Part shown: positions 1 through 5,175 of the stretch, piece after piece | How positions within the stretch are numbered: position 1 is the first letter of the stretch | Layout: each line of letters starts with the position of its first letter | NCBI GenBank assembly: GCA_003555185.1 | Contig: PWFZ01000334.1 | Span: 1-5,394 of the forward strand | Origin: Balneolaceae bacterium | Lineage (GTDB): Bacteria > Bacteroidota > Rhodothermia > Balneolales > Balneolaceae | Length of the DNA stretch: 5,394 nt | Direction of reading: 5' to 3' | Position numbers and translations under genes: made by a program | Notes under the pieces: generated by a model | The model's input: only the letters and a program-made list of their open reading frames with translations | Database searches by the model: none | Told to the model about the DNA's origin: nothing

Positions 1-116
1 GCACGTGATTCAGCCGTGTAGATCACAAATGATCCTTTCGAGTTCCAACGCGCAGCATATCCGGAACCGGAGAGTTTGTCAGCCCATTTTTCGAGTGTAA
101 TTCGGTAAACAACCAT
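1..116 (-). CDS. RES-domain toxin, NAD+-degrading type (5' part only)
   Basis: The first 38 codons of a minus-strand gene are present; the rest lies beyond the left edge. The translation begins MVVYRITLEKWADKLSG and continues with a YAARWNSKG stretch and VIYTAES. This is the usual N-terminal layout of RES domains: an early Tyr-Arg-Ile, an 'LSG' turn, an Arg-Trp-Asn-x-x-Gly motif and a 'V-x-Y-T-A-E' strand. Characterised RES toxins such as MbcT and the Xre-RES toxins break down cellular NAD+; that activity is taken from the family, and the later conserved Glu and Ser cannot be checked here. The ATG (116-114) directly follows the antitoxin stop codon TAG (119-117) with no spacer and no separate ribosome-binding site, which suggests translational coupling. 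The antitoxin-first order matches known RES-Xre modules. Whether the toxin is intact is unknown. Confidence 0.85.
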   Translation of the reverse strand, partial: MVVYRITLEKWADKLSGSGYAARWNSKGSFVIYTAESR

Positions 117-563
117 CTATGCGAACGCACCAAATTCGATGCGCATTAGTTCGTCGTAGATTAGATCGGTGCCACCGGGGGTTTGCATGAGTTTTAGCGG
201 ATGCTGGCCACCCAACCCATGTGACGGTTTTCGCAGCCACCGATCGAATGAAGAGATTTCCCCGAAAACTTCTTCTGCTTTTTGATAGAGCGTAATCATT
301 TTTAGAAGCTGCTCACTGTTGAGTGCGCTTAGGTTTTTATCCTCTTTTTGATATCGCTGTATTGTTTTAAAGGATACATCAAGCAGATTGGAGAGCTCCT
401 GGTTGGAGAGACCGGAAACTTCGATTAGATCGAAGAATGCATTTACGGAAATTCCTTCCTGAGCTTGATTAACAAGATTATAGGAATCGCTGTGGGTAGC
501 CTTGTATTTTACGGCTACATCCTGAACCATGAGTGTGGTATTATTGGGTGGGTATTTGCTCAT
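117..563 (-). CDS. Xre/MbcA/ParS-type antitoxin (DUF2384) of a RES-Xre toxin-antitoxin pair
   Basis: This 148-residue protein is the partner and probable neutraliser of the adjacent RES toxin. Residues about 37-100 look like the Xre-like helix-turn-helix found in this family (SNQELSNLLDVSFKTIQRY at 53-71). Residues about 101-148 match the DUF2384 toxin-binding region: a WLRKP motif (109-113), LGGQHPLKLM (117-126), a Thr-Pro-Gly-Gly turn (128-131) and a terminal RIEFGAF (141-147). Length and order are typical of family members. In known systems the C-terminal segment blocks the toxin active site and the complex represses its own promoter; here that is inferred from family. The first Met is used as start; Met12 is possible but would trim only an unconserved leader. 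The inverted repeat and candidate -7 box at 580-609 lie just upstream. Confidence 0.9.
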   Translation of the reverse strand: MSKYPPNNTTLMVQDVAVKYKATHSDSYNLVNQAQEGISVNAFFDLIEVSGLSNQELSNLLDVSFKTIQRYQKEDKNLSALNSEQLLKMITLYQKAEEVFGEISSFDRWLRKPSHGLGGQHPLKLMQTPGGTDLIYDELMRIEFGAFA

Positions 564-579
564 AACGTTTGGCTTGTGG

Positions 580-608
580 ATATATGTCTATTAAATTTAG
601 ACAAATAT
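580..608. promoter_or_regulatory. Inverted repeat, candidate operator of the antitoxin
   Basis: Two 11-base arms (580-590 and 598-608) are inverted copies with one mismatch, around a 7-base centre. The core arms are TGTCTA (585-590) and TAGACA (598-603). The distal arm covers nearly all of the candidate -7 box at 602-609, so a bound helix-turn-helix protein would block polymerase. The adjacent Xre-like antitoxin is the obvious candidate ligand; binding is inferred. Confidence 0.45.
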
Positions 609-609
609 A
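602..609 (-). promoter_or_regulatory. Candidate Bacteroidota-type -7 promoter element for the toxin-antitoxin operon
   Basis: On the minus strand these bases read TATATTTG, a full match to the TANNTTTG -7 consensus of the Bacteroidota primary sigma factor. The element ends 38 bases before the antitoxin ATG, so a transcript would have a leader of about 30 bases. No convincing -33 TTTG is seen 19-21 bases further upstream, so the assignment rests on one box and its position. Confidence 0.45.
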
Positions 610-644
610 CCATGTTTTAAAAAACCCACCCTATTTTCTAATAT

Positions 645-2348
645 TTACACTGTAATAGATTTATAAGCTATGGCGAGTCCTTTTTCGAACGCTTTTATGG
701 CTGCTTCAATGGTATCGGCGGAGGCTCCTTTTGTGCTCCACTGCTGATTATCCTTATTGAATGTTAGCGTTACCACAACCAGCGAATCGGTATCCGGGCT
801 CAATATTTCCACTTCATGATTAATTACTTCAAGAGAAATAATCTTGTCGGACTCTGCTTTTATGGCATTTAATACCGCATCAATCGGTCCTACTCCTTTG
901 TCTTTGGAAATCACTTCTTTGCCATCAATGCTAAGCTTCACTCCGGCCGTGATGAGCTCTTCTTTTCTCATGGTTACTTTGTAATCGAGTACTTCAACAG
1001 GAAGTTCGAGGTCAGTCTCTTCGTTTAATAGCATGGTGTGCAGATACTCAATTTCATTTTTCTGCAGTGTTTTTCCACGCTTATTCATTCGATCAACATG
1101 CTCTTTGTAGAGACGTTCGTGATTTTCGTCCATCTTCAAATTAGCAAGGAGATTATCGCGAGACTTCCCGAATGATTTCTGCTGAACCTCAATAAATCCG
1201 GAATTAATATATCCGTGGATATGATCCAGGTCAGGCTTCAGTACAGGCGCAGTAAGCGAGTGCTTTGCCACAACTTTGGTGTCCTTAAGTCCTGATCCGG
1301 TCAGTACAAACAGACAGCGCTTCCCCTTAAATTTCTCGCGATTGTTCTTGAACGCAGCCAGCGGAAGTGCGCAGGCGGGTTCAGTGAAATGTCCTTCATT
1401 AACCGCCATCTCCATCAACGATTCAAGAATCTCATCTTCTGTAGTGGTAAGTGCTTCGCCATGAGTATCATCAATGGCTTTCAGTACTTTATAAAAATCA
1501 ATTGGGTTTGATGTGGCCACCGACGACGCCATTGTGTTGGTTCTGTCGTGCACAATTTTTTCGCGTTTAAAGATACCTTGCACAACAGGTGAACTCTCTT
1601 CGGGCTGAACGGCAACAAGACTTGGAATTTGATCCGTAAGTCCGGCTTCTTTTAACTCTTTAAATCCTTTATAAATGGCGCCAAAATTTGTGCCGCATCC
1701 TACGGGAATAAAAATATAGTCAAACGGTTTTTCCTGTTGCTCAACCAGCTCATAGGAAAAAGATTTCTGACCCTCTTCACGAAATACATAATCTCCGGCC
1801 AGGTAGTAATTGCCTGATTTCGCGAATTCACGGCAGAGCGCTTCACATTTGGTGAAATCACCCTGGATACGAATGATAATAGCACCGTATATGGTCGCCT
1901 GTGCCAGCTTTGCTTCAGAGGTAACTTCCGGCACAAATACATAGCATGGAATATTAAACCATGCAGAATAGGCCGCAACCGAAGCCGCCATATTTCCTGT
2001 TGATGCCAGACAGATTGCATCTTTTCCAAGCTCGATCGCTTTCTGAACTTCAATATAACTCCCACGGTCTTTGAAACATCCCGTCGGATGTTCAAACTCA
2101 AGTTTTGCGTACAAATCAGCTTCATACGTTTCGGAAAGACGGGTGAGATGTCGCAGCGCGGTGCTGTGATTTCGAAGCGGATCGGGAATAATACTATTTA
2201 ATGGATACTGTATCTCCTCTCTGGACTCGTTATACTCAATCGTTAATACACCCTCGCAAACGGTGCAGTAAGTTGAAGTTTTTTGTTCGTCGTTATCTGC
2301 ACCACACATGATGCATTTCATAGAATAACCGGTGTGAATAGAGGACAT
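645..2348 (-). CDS. thrC: Threonine synthase-like PLP enzyme fused to a LeuA-type regulatory domain
   Basis: Predicted to convert O-phosphohomoserine to threonine in the cytoplasm. An N-terminal zinc ribbon has Cys12, Cys15, Cys28 and Cys31. The PLP fold (about 50-365) carries HPTGCFKDRG (87-96) with the cofactor lysine Lys93, ASTGN (115-119), the phosphate-cradle GCGTN (217-221) and LTGSGLKD (348-355). Ordinary zinc-ribbon threonine synthases end near here, at 350-420 residues. This protein adds about 200: a helical piece (about 393-442, ERLYKEHVDRMNKRGKTL) like the linker of 2-isopropylmalate synthase, then residues 450-567 with GVGPIDAVLNAI (485-496) and TKGASADTIEAAIKAF (539-554), hallmarks of the LeuA allosteric domain. 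That domain binds leucine or isoleucine in LeuA and citramalate synthase, so feedback control is inferred. Met10 is an alternative start that keeps the zinc ribbon. A weak -7-like box, TAGGTTTC, lies at 2414-2407. A related PLP lyase activity, such as cysteate synthase, is not excluded. Confidence 0.88.
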   Translation of the reverse strand: MSSIHTGYSMKCIMCGADNDEQKTSTYCTVCEGVLTIEYNESREEIQYPLNSIIPDPLRNHSTALRHLTRLSETYEADLYAKLEFEHPTGCFKDRGSYIEVQKAIELGKDAICLASTGNMAASVAAYSAWFNIPCYVFVPEVTSEAKLAQATIYGAIIIRIQGDFTKCEALCREFAKSGNYYLAGDYVFREEGQKSFSYELVEQQEKPFDYIFIPVGCGTNFGAIYKGFKELKEAGLTDQIPSLVAVQPEESSPVVQGIFKREKIVHDRTNTMASSVATSNPIDFYKVLKAIDDTHGEALTTTEDEILESLMEMAVNEGHFTEPACALPLAAFKNNREKFKGKRCLFVLTGSGLKDTKVVAKHSLTAPVLKPDLDHIHGYINSGFIEVQQKSFGKSRDNLLANLKMDENHERLYKEHVDRMNKRGKTLQKNEIEYLHTMLLNEETDLELPVEVLDYKVTMRKEELITAGVKLSIDGKEVISKDKGVGPIDAVLNAIKAESDKIISLEVINHEVEILSPDTDSLVVVTLTFNKDNQQWSTKGASADTIEAAIKAFEKGLAIAYKSITV

Positions 2349-2446
2349 GTAGGAAATTTCTTATTGAATTTATTTATCTGAAAATACGAAGGAATTATGC
2401 GATCCTGAAACCTATTTGGAAGCGCTTTTAAAATGGGTGCTTTTCG

Positions 2447-2701
2447 CTAATCCGACTTTAATGGCAGCAGGATGATGTCTTCAAAATCCATATCAAGTTC
2501 TTCTAAAATAGGTCCTGCAATTTCGATGATTTCTTCATCAGGATATTCCGCAAGACCTTCCAGCTCCACGTATAAAAGATCGTTCATTTCATCGATGTAA
2601 TAGGATGCATCCAGTGACTCAAAACTTTGTTTCAGAATCTTTACCAAATATTCAACATCTTCCTGCCAGGCTTCTAATTCAGTTTCGTTAGGTTCGGCCA
2701 T
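2447..2701 (-). CDS. Small acidic conserved-looking protein of unknown function
   Basis: An 84-residue soluble protein I do not recognise. It is strongly acidic, with many Glu and Asp and few Lys, and has no Cys, signal peptide or membrane segment. The pattern suggests an amphipathic N-terminal helix (about 5-28, EAWQEDVEYLVKILKQSF), a strand-like stretch (about 34-50, YYIDEMNDLLYVELEGL), and a second helix with a hydrophobic end (about 56-81). The reading frame is clean and lies 98 bases upstream of the threonine synthase-like gene on the same strand, with no clear terminator between them, so co-transcription is possible. It is divergent from anmK across 72 bases. The acidic composition would suit a protein that contacts a partner, but no function can be assigned. 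Confidence 0.7.
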   Translation of the reverse strand: MAEPNETELEAWQEDVEYLVKILKQSFESLDASYYIDEMNDLLYVELEGLAEYPDEEIIEIAGPILEELDMDFEDIILLPLKSD

Positions 2702-2773
2702 CTCTGTATGTTTAATTTACAATTTTAGAATAAAAAAAGTGTCGCGATAACAACGTATTTAGGTATTGAAAAT

Positions 2774-3982
2774 ATGAATCCATCTGTTAAAAAATTAGGA
2801 TTATCTGCAAATAAAAATATTCGCACAATTATCGGTTTGATGTCCGGTACATCACTCGATGGCCTTGATATTGCCCTTTGCAAGATACAGGGTGCCGGGG
2901 AAAATACAGAAGTGGAACTGAGTGAATTTATCACAAAAGAGTATGATGCGAGACAAAAATCCCGGCTAAAATCCATATCGTCAGTTGAAAACGTTGAATT
3001 GAAGGAGCTCTGCTACCAACATACCTGGCTGGCATCAGTACACGCAGGGATGATCAATGAAGCTCTGACAGAGTGGGGTATTAACCCTGTTGAAGTAGAC
3101 TGCATCGCCAGTCACGGACAAACTATCTATCATCTGCCTGGGAGAGATCAAACAGATACCCCGCAACCATTGAACAGTACACTGCAAATTGCGGATGGGG
3201 ATCAGATTGCGGTGAATACCGGAATCGTAACAATCAGCGATTTCCGTCAAAAACATACCGCTCATGGAGGAGAGGGAGCACCGATGGCTGCACTGGTAGA
3301 CCGTCTGCTTTTTGGACACGAAACAGAATCCCGGATTCTGTTGAACATCGGAGGAATTGCCAACTTTACATGGCTTCCGGCCGGAAAACAATCACACGAA
3401 AAATCCTTCACCACCGACACCGGTCCCGGCAACACACTGATCGACAACGTAGTCCAAAACTATTTCAATGAGCCGTTTGATAAGGACGGCAAAATTGCCT
3501 CATCCGGAAACGTTCATGTCGAACTGCTAAATCTGCTTTCCGGAGATTCCTGGTTTAATGAGAAACACTCTAAATCAACCGGACCGGAGTATTTTAATGT
3601 GGGCTGGATTGAGCGTCTGACCAAAAATGCCGGAATGAATTTGAAGGAGGTTAAACCTGAAGATCTGGTCGCTACAGTAACCGAACTTTCAGCGAAAACT
3701 ATTGCCCAAAGCATCAATGCTAATGTAAAGAGTCCTGAAGATTCGCCAATCTACGCCAGCGGAGGTGGAGCGCGCAATCCGATATTAATGAATCGCCTGA
3801 AAGAAATTTTGGGTCAGACGGAACTGCATGATTTTTCAAAACTTGGGTTAGATCCCGATGCCAAAGAGGCGGTTATATTTGCCGTACTTGCCAATGAAAT
3901 GCTGGCCGGTGAAGGGTTTGAATTTAATTCAGGGGCCGAGATAAAAAGAATCAACTTCGGAAAAATCTCCTTTCCAGAGTAA
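2774..3982 (+). CDS. anmK: Anhydro-N-acetylmuramic acid kinase
   Basis: AnmK opens the 1,6-anhydro ring of anhydro-N-acetylmuramic acid and phosphorylates it with ATP to give MurNAc-6-phosphate, a cytoplasmic step in peptidoglycan recycling. The 402-residue protein carries the family motifs in order: the nucleotide-binding GLMSGTSLDGLDIAL (21-35), SHGQTIYHLP (113-122), SDFRQKHTAHGGEGAP (155-170), LNIGGIANF (190-198), DTGPGNTLID (215-224), KSTGPEYFN (267-275) and SGGGARNP (329-336). It is slightly longer than the usual 360-390 residues because of about 18 extra residues before the first motif; the ATG at 2774 is the first in frame, with a weak AGG ten bases upstream. By recalled alignment, His161 stands where well-studied enzymes have the general-base Asp (Asp182 in Pseudomonas). 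No MurNAc-6-P etherase or permease lies nearby. It runs convergent to the gene ending at 4197, separated by a repeat array. Confidence 0.95.
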   Translation: MNPSVKKLGLSANKNIRTIIGLMSGTSLDGLDIALCKIQGAGENTEVELSEFITKEYDARQKSRLKSISSVENVELKELCYQHTWLASVHAGMINEALTEWGINPVEVDCIASHGQTIYHLPGRDQTDTPQPLNSTLQIADGDQIAVNTGIVTISDFRQKHTAHGGEGAPMAALVDRLLFGHETESRILLNIGGIANFTWLPAGKQSHEKSFTTDTGPGNTLIDNVVQNYFNEPFDKDGKIASSGNVHVELLNLLSGDSWFNEKHSKSTGPEYFNVGWIERLTKNAGMNLKEVKPEDLVATVTELSAKTIAQSINANVKSPEDSPIYASGGGARNPILMNRLKEILGQTELHDFSKLGLDPDAKEAVIFAVLANEMLAGEGFEFNSGAEIKRINFGKISFPE

Positions 3983-4006
3983 AGTACCTCGGGCAGCCTG
4001 GCATGG
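3983..4006 (+). repeat. Degenerate partial copy of the REP-like arm
   Basis: The first 15 bases (AGTACCTCGGGCAGC, 3983-3997) are identical to the start of the two full units at 4008 and 4118, then the copy decays: the matching 3' half of the hairpin is largely replaced, so the stem no longer forms cleanly. It begins on the base directly after the anmK stop codon and is one base from the next full unit. It is probably a truncated or eroded third copy. Confidence 0.75.
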
Positions 4007-4007
4007 A

Positions 4008-4084
4008 AGTACCTCGGGCAGCTTGCCCGAGAAAGAAGGACTTATTTCAAAACTCATAAAACCGGACAAGCTGTCCGGGATACT
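4008..4084. repeat. REP/BIME-like two-hairpin repeat, unit A
   Basis: A 77-base unit, identical at 72 of 77 positions to unit B starting 110 bases later. The left hairpin (4013-4031) has a perfect 8-base stem, CTCGGGCA and TGCCCGAG, closed by a GCT loop. A 30-base AT-rich spacer follows. The right hairpin (4062-4078) has a 7-base stem, CCGGACA and TGTCCGG, with an AGC loop. The right hairpin is an inverted version of the left, so the unit is a head-to-head pair as in bacterial BIMEs. The right foot has decayed (GATACT instead of GGTACT). There is no T-run after either hairpin, so these are not classic terminators, though they could protect the 3' ends of both convergent transcripts. Confidence 0.9.
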
Positions 4085-4117
4085 AAAGAACTCCGCCCCA
4101 ATACGCCCCTGAGCAAA

Positions 4118-4194
4118 AGTACCTCGGGCAGCTTGCCCGAGAGAGAAGGACTTATTTCAAAACTCATATGCCCGGACAAGCTGTCCGGGGTACT
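4118..4194. repeat. REP/BIME-like two-hairpin repeat, unit B
   Basis: The better preserved 77-base unit. The left hairpin is at 4123-4141. The right hairpin at 4171-4189 has a full 8-base stem, CCCGGACA and TGTCCGGG. The unit is bounded by AGTACC (4118-4123) and GGTACT (4189-4194), so its outer ends are inverted repeats. The 24-base left arm and the inverted right arm agree at 20 positions; the four differences form two compensated base pairs. The unit ends two bases before the stop codon of the minus-strand gene at 4197. The GTAC foot next to an imperfect palindrome recalls the GTAG foot of REP sequences moved by RAYT transposases; that link is inference. Confidence 0.9.
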
Positions 4195-4196
4195 AA

Positions 4197-5099
4197 TCAC
4201 TCCCCAACAAACTCCAATACTCTCTTATATTCAGCTATCAAACTCTCTCTCACAGGTGCAGCTCTTCTTACAATCTCTTTCTGCTGAACCAAATATTCTT
4301 TCCGTCCCTCTTCCGTTTCGATCATGATAGGAGAAAGCCCAAATTCTTCCAAATCATACGGACTCGCCTTCATATCAATCGTGCGGGCAAAAACGGCCAG
4401 GGAAAACGCATCGCGAATGGTCTCGCTGGATATCCATGGGTACATTTTAAACGCCCATTTGTACAGATCCATATTGGTATGGATACAGCCCTGCTGCTCC
4501 ATGTCTTTGAGCGATTCTCGTTCTATCTGATGTTTGTTCATCGGTCGAGCCTTTTCGGTGAAAAAGCGGAAATCATCAAAATGTGTGCAAAGCAGCGGAC
4601 GTGATTCCACAAACTCAGCAATGGCATCATCGGAAAGTCGAAGTGGAATTTGTTCGTGCCTAACCGTGTCAGCCCGATAAACCATTGCCCATTCGTGCAT
4701 GCCAAAACATCCATAGAATGGTTTGGTTTCGGATGTTCTCTGCATCAGATCAAGCATCCAGTTGATGGATCGAAGTCGCTTACGAGGAAAGTTCATCTCA
4801 TCGAGATAGGCTGCGTCATTTTTAACGGCAAGCTCACTGATTTCAGGAAGAGGTCCTTCACCGTTAACTTCGAGTTTTACACCCACACCGGGAGACCATC
4901 GTGAGAGTTGTGCAGGCCTGAAGTTGTAATATTCAAAAAGAAAATCGAGGACAGGGTCTTTTATGTGCGCAGACCGTTTTTTAAGATAAGGCTCCAGAAT
5001 ACGGTTCATGGCCTGTTCGTGCTCTTTTTTGGCACGGGTCCACTCTTCAAGAGAGAGGGTAGTCATGTCTTTTTTGACGAATTCTTCGAGCTTTTTCAT
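4197..5099 (-). CDS. Conserved protein of the family often labelled '3-methyladenine DNA glycosylase'; function unproven
   Basis: A 300-residue soluble protein without signal peptide or membrane segment. It resembles, from memory, a family found in actinobacteria and Bacteroidota that databases often name 3-methyladenine DNA glycosylase. Landmarks: DPVLDFLFEYYNFRPAQL (48-65), RWSPGVGV (67-74), GCFGMHEWAMVYR (130-142), THFDDFRFFT (172-181), GCIHTNMDLYKWAFK (204-218) and ASPYDLEEFG near the C-terminus. Many invariant-looking His, Asp, Tyr, Trp and Cys residues suggest an enzyme. I see no helix-hairpin-helix with a Gly/Pro-rich loop as in AlkA, nor an obvious Tag or MPG signature, so the glycosylase name should be treated with caution. 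An in-frame GTG at 5105 would add two residues; the ATG at 5099 is preferred. The gene is divergent from the UbiA-like gene and convergent with anmK. Confidence 0.82.
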   Translation of the reverse strand: MKKLEEFVKKDMTTLSLEEWTRAKKEHEQAMNRILEPYLKKRSAHIKDPVLDFLFEYYNFRPAQLSRWSPGVGVKLEVNGEGPLPEISELAVKNDAAYLDEMNFPRKRLRSINWMLDLMQRTSETKPFYGCFGMHEWAMVYRADTVRHEQIPLRLSDDAIAEFVESRPLLCTHFDDFRFFTEKARPMNKHQIERESLKDMEQQGCIHTNMDLYKWAFKMYPWISSETIRDAFSLAVFARTIDMKASPYDLEEFGLSPIMIETEEGRKEYLVQQKEIVRRAAPVRESLIAEYKRVLEFVGE

Positions 5100-5123
5100 G
5101 CCCACAAAATAGGATTCTTTTTA

Positions 5124-5153
5124 TTGCCATGTAAATCTCAAATTCTGTAAAAT
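5124..5153 (+). promoter_or_regulatory. Candidate sigma-70-like promoter for the UbiA-like gene
   Basis: TTGCCA (5124-5129) and TAAAAT (5148-5153) are separated by 18 bases, each one mismatch from the general -35 and -10 consensus. Transcription would start near 5160, giving a leader of roughly 15-20 bases. A Bacteroidota-type TANNTTTG box is not seen here, so the call is tentative. Confidence 0.3.
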
Positions 5154-5175
5154 AGAAACAGAAAGCCATGATTTT

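Noticed and set aside
546..631. Inverted GGGTGGG (546-552) and CCCACCC (625-631) flanking the antitoxin promoter
   Set aside because: Seven bases at a distance of 72, one arm inside coding sequence, and the same word recurs in the UbiA-like gene; probably chance.
1700..2125. 141-codon open frame on the minus strand inside the threonine synthase-like gene
   Set aside because: Out-of-frame shadow with no coherent domain, fully covered by a gene with clear motifs.
2420..2446. Terminator after the 84-residue acidic protein
   Set aside because: Contains AAGCGCTT and short A/T runs, but no stable stem followed by a T-run on the minus strand.
2702..2773. Divergent promoters between the acidic-protein gene and anmK
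   Set aside because: A near-match TATGTTTA (2707-2714, plus) and weak -10-like words exist, but none has a properly spaced partner; promoters must exist here yet cannot be placed.
4013..4031. Hairpin as an intrinsic transcription terminator for anmK
   Set aside because: The stem is strong but no T-run follows on either strand, and the same structure recurs as part of a repeat unit; it is annotated as a repeat.
4085..4117. Spacer between repeat units as a duplicated piece of the neighbouring gene's 3' end
   Set aside because: Short matches such as AACTCC and AATAC occur in both, but only with gaps; too weak to claim.
4008..4194. CRISPR array
   Set aside because: Only two full units, of 77 bases, with internal two-hairpin structure and a single 33-base spacer; this does not fit a CRISPR repeat-spacer pattern.
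4133..4327. Plus-strand open frame starting in repeat unit B
   Set aside because: Made of repeat sequence and the antisense of the conserved minus-strand gene; no protein-like signature.
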